Position numbers and translations under genes: made by a program. DNA of 7,373 bases from Haladaptatiplasma sp964454575 (GTDB lineage Archaea > Thermoplasmatota > Thermoplasmata > Halarchaeoplasmatales > Halarchaeoplasmataceae). Shown here one piece after another: positions 1-4,630 of the stretch. Position 1 is the first letter of the stretch. Each line of letters begins with the position of its first letter. Below the pieces are notes generated by a model. It ran no database searches. It worked only from the letters and a program-made list of their open reading frames with translations, and was not told where the DNA came from. Where the stretch lies: positions 1 to 7,373 of the forward strand of contig CAYVTG010000086.1 of the NCBI GenBank assembly GCA_964454575.1, read 5' to 3'.

Positions 1-73
1 GGACCCAGCGGGATTTGAACCCGCGGCCTCTGCCTTGCGAAGGCAGCGATCTTCCGAGCTGATCTATAGGCCC
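1..73 (-). tRNA. tRNA-Ala, anticodon CGC
   Basis: On the minus strand the sequence folds into a full cloverleaf. The acceptor stem GGGCCTA pairs with TGGGTCC, the D stem is GATC/GATC, the anticodon stem is CTGCC/GGCAG around loop TTCGCAA, and the T arm is GCGGG-TTCAAAT-CCCGC. The loop places CGC at positions 34-36, which reads the Ala codon GCG. The G3:U70 wobble pair, the main alanine identity element, is present. The segment adds up to 73 nt from position 1 to the last acceptor base, and the discriminator base lies just outside the window. No intron is seen. The gene diverges from thpR. Confidence 0.96.
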
Positions 74-107
74 ATGTACACATTTTTCATCTCTACAACA
101 TCACTTC

Positions 108-122
108 AGTATAAGTATTTTG
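108..122. promoter_or_regulatory. candidate TATA element between tRNA-Ala and thpR
   Basis: This is the most AT-rich element in the 139-bp gap between the divergent tRNA-Ala and thpR. On the minus strand it reads CAAAATACTTATACTG, centred about 42 bp upstream of the tRNA-Ala 5' end, which would give a leader of roughly 15-20 nt. On the plus strand the same bases contain TATAAGTA, which would give thpR an untranslated leader of about 70 nt. Inferred from composition and spacing only; neither direction is a strong consensus. Confidence 0.35.
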
Positions 123-146
123 ATGAGATGTGAAGAAGGAGAAATA

Positions 147-181
147 CTTTCGGGACTACAAAGGGCCGATCACTCCGAAAG
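147..181. repeat. inverted repeat upstream of thpR
   Basis: A perfect 7-bp inverted repeat (CTTTCGG at 147-153 and CCGAAAG at 175-181) encloses a 21-nt spacer. It lies in the presumed thpR leader, 31 bp before the start codon. It could be a leader hairpin or a protein site. A 7-bp repeat at this spacing can also arise by chance. Confidence 0.3.
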
Positions 182-212
182 AATTAAGACTACCCCTGCA
201 ATTCCCTGACAC

Positions 213-767
213 ATGACATTTCGAAGTTTTATCGCTGTGGATATTGAAGCGAAGACGGGCATCAGAGATTTCATGAGTAAGGTCGAAGAAACTGGCGCTA
301 GTATAAAGATGGTAGACCCTGAGAAAGTACATATTACCGTAAAATTTCTAGGCGACATAGAAGAAGATATAGTAGATGATATAGGTAACAAAATAAAGTT
401 CGTTCTTGAAGATAGAGAACCGTTCGTTTTGAATCTAAAGGGTGCCGGTGCGTTCCCTTCTCTTGATTACATGAAAGTTGTCTGGATAGGGGCGGAAGAA
501 TGTAAAGATATATCTGAGATCGCACATCGTTTGGAAGAAGAATTAGTACCTCTCGGGTTTAAACGTGAAAAACGAAGCTTTTCACCGCATATAACTGTCG
601 GCAGGGTGAAAGGTGGCCGTAACAAACAGCGTTTAAGAGCCGTATTGGATGATTATAAAAACTACAACTTTGGTAGACAAAAAGTGACAAAATTGGAATT
701 GAAAAGGAGTGACCTGAAAAGAGAAGGTCCTGAATATACTACTGTCAAAGAGTATTACCTTTATTAG
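213..767 (+). CDS. thpR: RNA 2',3'-cyclic phosphodiesterase (2H family)
   Basis: A 184-residue cytosolic protein of the LigT/ThpR branch of the 2H phosphoesterases. The family opens 2',3'-cyclic phosphates to 2'-phosphates, and bacterial and archaeal members can also join tRNA half-molecules in vitro through 2'-5' bonds. Both signature motifs are present: HIT at residues 40-42 (VHITVKFLG) and HIT at 126-128 (SPHITVG), about 85 residues apart as expected. The N-terminal strand RSFIAVDI and the C-terminal segment with GPEYTTV also match the family. Length is normal. The ATG at 213 follows an in-frame TGA at 207-209, so the start cannot lie further upstream. No clear ribosome binding site precedes it, which suggests a leaderless or weakly led message. 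The next gene starts 20 bp after its stop, so the two are probably cotranscribed. The physiological substrate is unknown. A role in RNA-end metabolism is tempting beside an intron-containing tRNA in the same window, but that is only proximity. Confidence 0.93.
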   Translation: MTFRSFIAVDIEAKTGIRDFMSKVEETGASIKMVDPEKVHITVKFLGDIEEDIVDDIGNKIKFVLEDREPFVLNLKGAGAFPSLDYMKVVWIGAEECKDISEIAHRLEEELVPLGFKREKRSFSPHITVGRVKGGRNKQRLRAVLDDYKNYNFGRQKVTKLELKRSDLKREGPEYTTVKEYYLY

Positions 768-787
768 ATCACAAAACAGACGATCAC

Positions 788-1483
788 ATGAATCCAACAA
801 GCATAATGGCGTTGATAGGATTCGGTCCGGCGATCATACTTCTTTACTTTGTGTTGGGTAAATTTGAAGGATACTTCATCGATAACAAGGCATTCTTCAT
901 GATCACATTCGGTATGCTTATCGGTCTTGTCCTAGGCATATTTTCTTTGTACCTCCCGTTGGGCGATTTTTTATGGGCTCTCGCTCTGATATTCCTTATA
1001 GAACTTACTAAATTTATCATCTTGCTTCAGAAACCCTTTAGATTGAAACACGACGCTACGTTTTACGGGATGGCATTGGGGATAGGGATGGGTGCCATGA
1101 TGGTGTTTATTTATGGCTTCTACGCGGGTCTCGCCCATCTTGAGTTGAAAACCATCCTCTTCGTACTCTTGCTTTCTTATAATTACAATCTGATACACGG
1201 CTCGACCGGTGCTTTGATCGGTTATGGTTGCTATCGTGGTGATTTCTGGAAATACTTTTTCAGAGCTTTTCTGATATCCGGAGGGCATGTGCTCTTGATG
1301 AGCGTGATATGGAGTACACCCTTTGATGAATCCGGCGCGGAAACGAGGATGTTCGCATTACTGATCGTTGGCGGCATATATGCTACTCTTGTATTAATAT
1401 ATATATACAAAGAGATCATCCCCAACACCATACCTGACGATTTAAGACGCGCGAAGGAACGTGCGGGTGAAAATGTATATTAA
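788..1483 (+). CDS. polytopic membrane protein, PrsW-like putative intramembrane protease
   Basis: A 231-residue protein with about seven predicted membrane helices (roughly 7-24, 36-55, 61-80, 92-113, 121-146, 158-175, 189-207) and a short basic-acidic tail. It resembles the PrsW branch of the CPBP/ABI intramembrane metalloprotease superfamily. It has ExxK in helix 3 (IELTKF, E72 and K75), then D-x-x-F-Y-G-x-x-L-G (89-98), then H137 in HGSTGALIGYG, then H167 in GGHVLL. Classical PrsW has a double Glu (EExxK) and a second Glu in the following helix. Here the first position is Ile and the second Glu is not seen, so catalytic competence is doubtful. The ATG at 788 lies 20 bp after the thpR stop, with no convincing Shine-Dalgarno sequence. 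The following transglutaminase-like gene starts 23 bp downstream, consistent with one transcription unit. It could instead be an inactive relative acting as a membrane scaffold. Confidence 0.65.
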   Translation: MNPTSIMALIGFGPAIILLYFVLGKFEGYFIDNKAFFMITFGMLIGLVLGIFSLYLPLGDFLWALALIFLIELTKFIILLQKPFRLKHDATFYGMALGIGMGAMMVFIYGFYAGLAHLELKTILFVLLLSYNYNLIHGSTGALIGYGCYRGDFWKYFFRAFLISGGHVLLMSVIWSTPFDESGAETRMFALLIVGGIYATLVLIYIYKEIIPNTIPDDLRRAKERAGENVY

Positions 1484-1506
1484 GGAGAAATACGGATAGT
1501 AGTGGG

Positions 1507-2832
1507 ATGAATCAGGAGCGCGATGAAGGCTTTTACAAAAGTGAAACACAAAGGCCATACAATCAGCAAAATACTTCTCAAGGTTCGAACCGTGGTAACC
1601 AAGGAAACACTTATCAAAATCCAAACTCTCAGTATAGTCCGGTGAAAACAAAACCTGCAGAACCGCCTAAAAAAAAGAGGTTGTGGGTAAAGGGACTCGC
1701 TATATTGGTGATAGCTGTTTTACTGATAGCACTATTTTTCGGGCCCATGAACCAATTTTTACCGCAACTTTGGGGTGGACCCGTTTATCCCGAAACGGCT
1801 AAATTCACTATAGAGAGAACCATAACAATTAGTACTAACAGGGAAATAAATTATACTGTCAATGTGCCGGAACCTTTCGACATATCCGGTAACGATATAC
1901 AGTATATAATGGATCTAGAATTGAGTGGAGAGCCTACTATCGATGAACAATACGGTCAGAATTGGATATTTTGGGCCAACAGACGGCTAGATGGTGGTCA
2001 AATCGATGAGATAATCATAAAGTACCAGGTGGAAACAAGGACTGTTAAGTGGGGGTACAGCTCTCAATATTCCGGTAGAGTAGATGATATAGATCAAGGG
2101 TTGAAAGATAGATACAACCGCGATCAGTGGACCGTTACGGATAAAGGTGAGATAGAGGACAGAAATGGTGATGGTCGAGATGATGTGATGATAGAGCCTA
2201 GTCATCCGACCATCATAAATCTGGCACAACAGATAACGGAAGACGAAGACAACCTATACGATAAATCCAGAGCGATCTATCGTTGGATCACCAGAAACAT
2301 AGATTATCAACGAGGAACATCGGGTCTGCCAAAACATGCTTACTGGACACTTGATACCCGTTCGGGTGATTGCGACGAACAAGCTTTCTTATTTATTTCC
2401 CTCGCTAGAGCTGTTGACATCCCCGCTTGGATAGAGTTAGGTGTTTTGTACGACAGGGTATTGAACGAATGGGGGGGACACGGTTGGATCCGCATGGAAT
2501 TTGTAGATGATGAAGGGAGCTCCGGTTGGGTAAATATAGACACGACTAACAATCAATTTTTCGCGAGAGATGCTACCAGGATCACCACATGGATAGACGA
2601 TGGTATAGAAGGGCATTTAGAAGATTATTATTACTATCTAAATTACAATTATACCAGCGGTGCTGCACCAAGAGTTTCAGTTAACGAACAATACAAAAAT
2701 CTTCAGATGGAAACCGAAGGTCAGGTATACCTTGGAGACGGAGGTTCGGATATACCTTGGATAGGGACGGCTATCATGGCCCCTACGGTGGTGCTCTTTT
2801 CTTTGATCTGGGAAAAAAAGAAGAAACGATGA
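1507..2832 (+). CDS. membrane-anchored transglutaminase-like domain protein
   Basis: A 441-residue protein. Residues 1-58 are a polar, Gln/Asn-rich, low-complexity tail ending in PPKKKR, presumably cytosolic. A single helix at about 59-79 follows, then a mainly beta region (about 95-210), then a transglutaminase-like domain (about 235-350), and a final hydrophobic helix (about 416-435) ending in EKKKKR. The papain-like triad is complete: Cys289 in SGDCDEQ, His325 in GGHGW, Asp345 in NIDTT. The bulk should face outside the cell. A DxNxDGxxD loop at 218-226 (DRNGDGRDD) resembles a calcium-binding EF-hand or dockerin loop just before the catalytic domain. Archaeal members of this fold are mostly uncharacterised and may be proteases, amidases or crosslinkers, so the reaction is not assignable. 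The ATG at 1507 is the first start in frame. A GGAG at 1484-1487 is too distant to be a usual ribosome site. The gene follows the PrsW-like gene by 23 bp. Confidence 0.85.
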   Translation: MNQERDEGFYKSETQRPYNQQNTSQGSNRGNQGNTYQNPNSQYSPVKTKPAEPPKKKRLWVKGLAILVIAVLLIALFFGPMNQFLPQLWGGPVYPETAKFTIERTITISTNREINYTVNVPEPFDISGNDIQYIMDLELSGEPTIDEQYGQNWIFWANRRLDGGQIDEIIIKYQVETRTVKWGYSSQYSGRVDDIDQGLKDRYNRDQWTVTDKGEIEDRNGDGRDDVMIEPSHPTIINLAQQITEDEDNLYDKSRAIYRWITRNIDYQRGTSGLPKHAYWTLDTRSGDCDEQAFLFISLARAVDIPAWIELGVLYDRVLNEWGGHGWIRMEFVDDEGSSGWVNIDTTNNQFFARDATRITTWIDDGIEGHLEDYYYYLNYNYTSGAAPRVSVNEQYKNLQMETEGQVYLGDGGSDIPWIGTAIMAPTVVLFSLIWEKKKKR

Positions 2833-2883
2833 TCATCGTGGTTGAAAAGAGGTAAACTAATTCTCCCGATTTAGCAATCTGAA

Positions 2884-2925
2884 GATCACTCTCGTGAGTC
2901 AGAATAATAGATTCTAACCACTCGT
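2884..2925. repeat. 42-bp direct repeat, copy 1
   Basis: Matches 2986-3027 at 39 of 42 positions, with starts 102 bp apart. It contains GTGAGT, then AGAATAATAGATTCT (an imperfect hairpin, five pairs), then AACC and ACTCGT. GTGAGT can pair with ACTCGT to enclose the inner hairpin. The equivalent of the upstream GAGTAATC arm seen before copy 2 is decayed here, so this looks like the older or more degenerate copy. Confidence 0.85.
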
Positions 2926-2952
2926 AAAATTTTAACAAATTCATTCGCTGTT

Positions 2953-2966
2953 GGGAACAAGTTCCC
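2953..2966. repeat. perfect inverted repeat GGGAACAAGTTCCC
   Basis: A 14-bp fully palindromic sequence, usable as a 5-bp stem with a CAAG tip. The same GGGAA...AACAAG...TTCCC theme appears on the minus strand of the tandem units (plus-strand positions 3354-3370 and 3450-3466), which links the two sides of tRNA-Tyr. Confidence 0.7.
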
Positions 2967-2973
2967 TATGCTC

Positions 2974-2993
2974 GAGTAATCTAGCGATTACTC
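2974..2993. repeat. perfect 8-bp stem hairpin
   Basis: GAGTAATC (2974-2981) and GATTACTC (2986-2993) are exact reverse complements around the tetraloop TAGC. CTC before it and TCG after it are conserved in the tandem units, whereas the stem sequence there is different (GGAAATC/GATTTCC). Confidence 0.8.
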
Positions 2994-3027
2994 TCGTGAG
3001 TCAGAATCATAGATTCTAACCACTCAT
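2986..3027. repeat. 42-bp direct repeat, copy 2
   Basis: Second copy of the 2884-2925 repeat, with three substitutions. Its first eight bases form the right arm of the perfect inverted repeat at 2974-2993. Its centre is the perfect hairpin AGAATC-ATA-GATTCT (3003-3017), enclosed by GTGAGT (2996-3001) and ACTCAT (3022-3027). The substitution at the hairpin restores the sixth base pair that is missing in copy 1. Confidence 0.85.
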
Positions 3028-3042
3028 CAATCTAGGATTGAT
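3026..3042. repeat. perfect 7-bp stem hairpin
   Basis: ATCAATC (3026-3032) and GATTGAT (3036-3042) pair exactly around TAG. It directly adjoins the tRNA 3'-half fragment at 3047-3067. The same tip, AATC-TAG-GATT, is found in the hairpins at 3330-3346 and 3426-3442. Confidence 0.8.
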
Positions 3043-3046
3043 TCAT

Positions 3047-3067
3047 GAACCGGAAACCTGATGATTT
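3047..3067 (-). pseudogene. tRNA-Tyr 3'-half fragment
   Basis: These 21 bp match 3105-3125, inside the tRNA-Tyr gene, at 19 of 21 positions (both differences are A for G). On the minus strand they cover the 3' strand of the anticodon stem (TCATC), the variable loop and the CCGGTTC start of the T arm. After TTC the fragment departs from the tRNA and runs into the 3026-3042 hairpin, so no acceptor stem is formed. It is in the same orientation as the real gene and just beyond its 3' end, so it looks like a partial tandem duplication. Confidence 0.75.
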
Positions 3068-3087
3068 GAAAAGAAATGAGGAGAAAG

Positions 3088-3208
3088 TCCCGACTCCCGG
3101 ATTTGAACCGGGGACCTGATGATTTCTGCTGTGGTACGGGTGTGGGTGCATACCCATTGTAGATATCAACTACAGTCACCCGCTCTAGCCAGTCTGAGCT
3201 AAGTCGGG
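3088..3208 (-). tRNA. tRNA-Tyr, anticodon GTA, with intron
   Basis: Minus-strand cloverleaf: acceptor CCCGACT/AGTCGGG (seven perfect pairs), TA at 8-9, D stem GCTC/GAGC, anticodon stem GGTGA/TCATC (one G-T pair), variable loop AGGTC, T arm CCCGG-TTCAAAT-CCGGG, discriminator A. The exons total 75 nt and the intron 46 nt. Loop bases C32 T33 G34 T35 A36 G37 give anticodon GTA, tyrosine. The C1-G72 pair and A73 are the known archaeal/eukaryotic TyrRS identity elements. CCA is not encoded, since the 3' flank continues CTTTC. A T-rich minus-strand tract follows (ATTTCTTTTC) and may end transcription. There is no TATA-like element in the 71 bp before the 5' end; the nearest good one is about 310 bp upstream, beyond three partial copies of this gene. 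Confidence 0.96.
3124..3169 (-). other. tRNA-Tyr intron (46 nt, position 37/38)
   Basis: The splice geometry fits the archaeal bulge-helix-bulge. A central 4-bp helix forms between loop bases CTGT (32-35) and intron GCAG. The 3-nt bulges are AG^T at the 5' site and AA^A at the 3' site, each cut after the second base, as the tRNA splicing endonuclease does. Internally TGGGT-ATGC-ACCCA can form a hairpin, and CTACA can pair with the anticodon region TGTAG. The boundary is inferred from this fold. Confidence 0.85.
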
Positions 3209-3300
3209 ACGTGTGAATACAGCCAGCCTATGAAGGGAGCTTTGATACCTGAGCTTTGGGAATCTTGGATTCCCGAAAGGCCAGTCTGAGCTAAGTCGGG
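3209..3300 (-). repeat. tandem unit A, ending in a tRNA-Tyr 5' fragment
   Basis: A 92-bp unit next to the real tRNA. Positions 3280-3300 are an exact copy of the first 21 nt of tRNA-Tyr (acceptor strand, D stem strand and start of the D loop). The remainder holds the perfect hairpin GGGAATC-TTG-GATTCCC (3258-3274). A second hairpin position (about 3234-3250) has decayed compared with units B and C. Away from the tRNA-derived end, unit A has diverged strongly from B. The last 26 or so bases, including GAAAG before the fragment, are identical to those of B. Confidence 0.88.
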
Positions 3301-3396
3301 GTTTGTGAGTTCAGTCAGCCGGCCTACGAGGAAATCTAGGATTTCCGAGCTGTGGGAAACTTGTTTTCCCGAAAGGCCAGTCTGAGCTAAGTCGGG
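3301..3396 (-). repeat. tandem unit B, ending in a tRNA-Tyr 5' fragment
   Basis: A 96-bp unit. The exact 21-nt tRNA 5' fragment is at 3376-3396. Two hairpins lie inside: GGAAATC-TAG-GATTTCC (3330-3346) and GGGAAA-CTTGT-TTTCCC (3354-3370). They are enclosed by GGCC (3321-3324) with GGCC (3375-3378), and further out by AGTTCAG (3308-3314) with CTGAGCT (3382-3388). Together these suggest a three-way-junction fold in which the tRNA D-arm strand is paired to unit sequence. On the minus strand the outermost helix has one C-A mismatch. Confidence 0.88.
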
Positions 3397-3492
3397 GTTT
3401 GTGAGTTCAGTCAGCCGGCCTACGAGGAAATCTAGGATTTCCGAGCTGTGGGAAACTTGTTTTCCCAAGTGGCCAGTCTGAGCTAAGTCGGA
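3397..3492 (-). repeat. tandem unit C, outermost tRNA-Tyr 5' fragment
   Basis: A 96-bp unit, identical to unit B at 92 of 96 positions. The tRNA fragment is at 3472-3492 and differs from the tRNA only at its very first base (T instead of C on the minus strand). It has the same hairpins (3426-3442, 3450-3466) and the same enclosing pairs (3417-3420 with 3471-3474; 3404-3410 with 3478-3484). The near identity with B points to a recent duplication or gene conversion. It is the copy nearest the array promoter. Confidence 0.88.
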
Positions 3493-3515
3493 GTTTGTAT
3501 TGATGTTATCGGCAT

Positions 3516-3532
3516 TTGTTATAAATCATTTT
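3516..3532 (-). promoter_or_regulatory. TATA/BRE promoter for the tRNA-Tyr array
   Basis: On the minus strand the sequence reads GAAAATGATTTATAACA: an A-rich BRE-like stretch followed by TTTATAA (plus-strand 3519-3525). Its centre is about 30 bp upstream of the first tRNA-like base of unit C (3492). A start about 25 bp downstream would fall a few bases before that fragment, which is the usual layout for an archaeal tRNA gene. No comparable element precedes the real tRNA-Tyr, so transcription probably begins here and crosses all three units. Confidence 0.65.
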
Positions 3533-3560
3533 CGTTCAAAAAGGCCCAATTTGCGATAAT

Positions 3561-3590
3561 AAAAATCATATACTAGTTTAGATATATGAA
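3561..3590 (+). promoter_or_regulatory. AT-rich promoter region for the 3621-4630 operon
   Basis: Two TATA-like stretches are present, AAAAATCATATACT (3561-3574) and TTTAGATATATGAA (3577-3590). A start about 25 bp downstream of either gives a very short leader that would still include the GTGATCC ribosome site. Which one is used cannot be decided by eye. Confidence 0.45.
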
Positions 3591-3611
3591 GATATAGAAC
3601 CATAGTCATAA

Positions 3612-3618
3612 GTGATCC
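3612..3618 (+). promoter_or_regulatory. Shine-Dalgarno GTGATCC deciding the start at 3621
   Basis: GTGATCC is the exact complement of the conserved archaeal 16S rRNA 3' segment GGATCAC. Its GTGA core lies five bases before the ATG at 3621. A GTG start at 3612 would also be in frame, but that GTG is better explained as part of this ribosome site. Confidence 0.6.
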
Positions 3619-3620
3619 AA

Positions 3621-3872
3621 ATGCCAAATAAAGTTTTCAATACAGTGGTCAAAGAGCTAGAGTTCGTAGGCGATATCCTTTCAGTAGGGATTACAAAAAA
3701 AGCCGTCATCAACCAAGGTGCTACACCGGAGGATGTGACTGTTTTAACAATGAAAAAAGCTCTTGTAAATCATATCGTACCTTCTCTTTACGATTTTATG
3801 TCAAAAAAGAAGGCTGAGAATTGGAAAAATCAAACTCTTAAAAAACTGAATAAAATAGAGGCGGTAAAATGA
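3621..3872 (+). CDS. small unrecognised protein, 83 residues
   Basis: I do not recognise the family. The product is basic, has no membrane helix or signal peptide, and has no Cys or zinc motif. The first half (KELEFVGDILSVGI) looks like an amphipathic helix or strand. The middle carries ATPEDVT, a typical helix N-cap. The last 35 residues are Lys-rich and probably helical (SKKKAENWKN). The start is set at ATG 3621 because GTGATCC sits just before it; GTG 3612 would add three residues. Its stop overlaps the start of the next gene as ATGA, so translation is probably coupled and the two products may act together, perhaps as a soluble partner of the membrane protein. Coding is supported by the ribosome site and the overlap. 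Confidence 0.72.
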   Translation: MPNKVFNTVVKELEFVGDILSVGITKKAVINQGATPEDVTVLTMKKALVNHIVPSLYDFMSKKKAENWKNQTLKKLNKIEAVK

Positions 3873-4630
3873 AGATGAAAGATATATCCATGGAAAGTTT
3901 GAGCTCTTCACACGTGATCGAAAATATGTTCATATTCCTGATCGCCGTTTCCCTGCTATCATTCTCCATTGTACCCTTTGTAGACGGTGGCTGGCTTATA
4001 GACAGAACGGTCGGTGCTACTTCCATAGCTATCGGGATCGTCACCTTTGCATATACGTCCTCGCTATATGGTGTAAAAAGCAAAGAAGGATTGGTTTGGT
4101 TGATACTCACCGTATCTTTATTGCTCGTTCTTGCCAGTAATCTTTCAGATGCCTTTGGCTACAGTATGCTTTACTTTTTGCTACGATTCGCTTCTATCCC
4201 TGGTTTGATAGGTGGCCTTATGCTAAAACTCAAGATCGCCGGTTTAGAGATAGAAAAAAATGAACAGACCGTGGTAGGCATCGCATTTTTGGGCTGGACC
4301 CTTCTAACGGTGGTATCTGCGGTCCTACCTGCTCTTGAAGGAGGCTTTCATTGGGAAACGGATATGTACGCAATCTTCGCTTTCGCAGAACTATTTGCCG
4401 TCCTCATGGCGCTCTTAGTCATCTTAACGATAAGAGGCCGTGGTTGGTATTACATAGCCGTGGGTCTTACATTGATCGCCATGGGAGATATATTCCATCC
4501 TCTTGCTCAAACACACGATCTTATCTATCCCGGATCTCCGGTAAGACTCCTCTGGTACGTAGGTCTTCTAGTAGGTGCCTTTGGAGCTTACCATCAACGA
4601 AAACAACATCTCAAGATGATGGCTCTTTGA
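3869..4630 (+). CDS. polytopic membrane protein, sensor-like
   Basis: A 253-residue protein with seven or eight predicted membrane helices (roughly 18-37, 47-67, 73-92, 98-120, 135-155, 166-188, 192-210, 225-242). The C-terminal part is GDIFH at 206-210, GSPVRLLWYVG at 222-232, then GAFGAYHQ. It resembles the last helices of 7TM input modules found in front of archaeal and bacterial histidine kinases and cyclases, but no signalling domain follows. It may be a stand-alone membrane receptor or transporter-like protein; no substrate can be named. The ATG at 3869 lies seven bases after GAGG (3858-3861) and overlaps the upstream stop. A second ATG at 3875 is possible. The last 20 bp overlap the convergent Ste24 gene. 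Confidence 0.75.
   Translation: MKMKDISMESLSSSHVIENMFIFLIAVSLLSFSIVPFVDGGWLIDRTVGATSIAIGIVTFAYTSSLYGVKSKEGLVWLILTVSLLLVLASNLSDAFGYSMLYFLLRFASIPGLIGGLMLKLKIAGLEIEKNEQTVVGIAFLGWTLLTVVSAVLPALEGGFHWETDMYAIFAFAELFAVLMALLVILTIRGRGWYYIAVGLTLIAMGDIFHPLAQTHDLIYPGSPVRLLWYVGLLVGAFGAYHQRKQHLKMMAL

Larger units (their letters stand above)
2833..3087. other. gene-free hairpin-rich region 3' of tRNA-Tyr
   Basis: No plausible protein gene is visible. The stretch is filled by two 42-bp direct repeats, at least four perfect short inverted repeats and a fragment matching the 3' half of tRNA-Tyr, each listed separately. The hairpins share a theme: stems ending AATC, a 3-4 base tip (TAG, TAGC or ATA), then GATT. 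On the plus strand the order GGGAACAAGTTCCC, then GCTCG, a hairpin, and CTCGT (2953-2997) parallels the minus-strand order in the tandem units at 3301-3492 (GGGAAAACAAGTTTCCC, then GCTCG, a hairpin, CTCGT). This suggests an inverted, diverged copy of the same element. The plus-strand CCCGATTTAGC at 2865-2875 also matches the start of tRNA-Tyr at 10 of 11 bases. That match is short and may be chance. Confidence 0.7.

Noticed and set aside
121..209. A box C/D guide RNA (TGATGA near 121, CTGA near 206) or a 28-codon small frame from ATG 123 to TGA 207.
   Set aside because: No internal D'/C' boxes or terminal stem are seen and the length is too great for a usual archaeal sRNA. The small frame has no ribosome site and overlaps the likely promoter and leader of thpR.
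136..1493. The 12-mer AAGGAGAAATAC occurring at 136-147 and 1482-1493.
   Set aside because: One or two exact 12-base repeats are expected by chance in a window of this size, and neither copy is placed as a functional ribosome site.
3199..3468. An 89-codon open frame on the minus strand with an internally repeated peptide.
   Set aside because: It is the by-product of reading the tandem units, crosses tRNA-derived sequence, has no ribosome site, and the units keep hairpins rather than codons.
3188..3492. A CRISPR array (21-bp repeats with spacers of about 71-75 bp).
   Set aside because: The intervening sequences are near copies of each other, not unique spacers. The repeat is the end of tRNA-Tyr, and no cas gene is present.
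3047..3492. Split, trans-spliced tRNA halves as in Nanoarchaeum.
   Set aside because: A complete tRNA-Tyr lies between the fragments. The 5' pieces stop in the D loop and the 3' piece has no acceptor stem, so they cannot make a whole tRNA.
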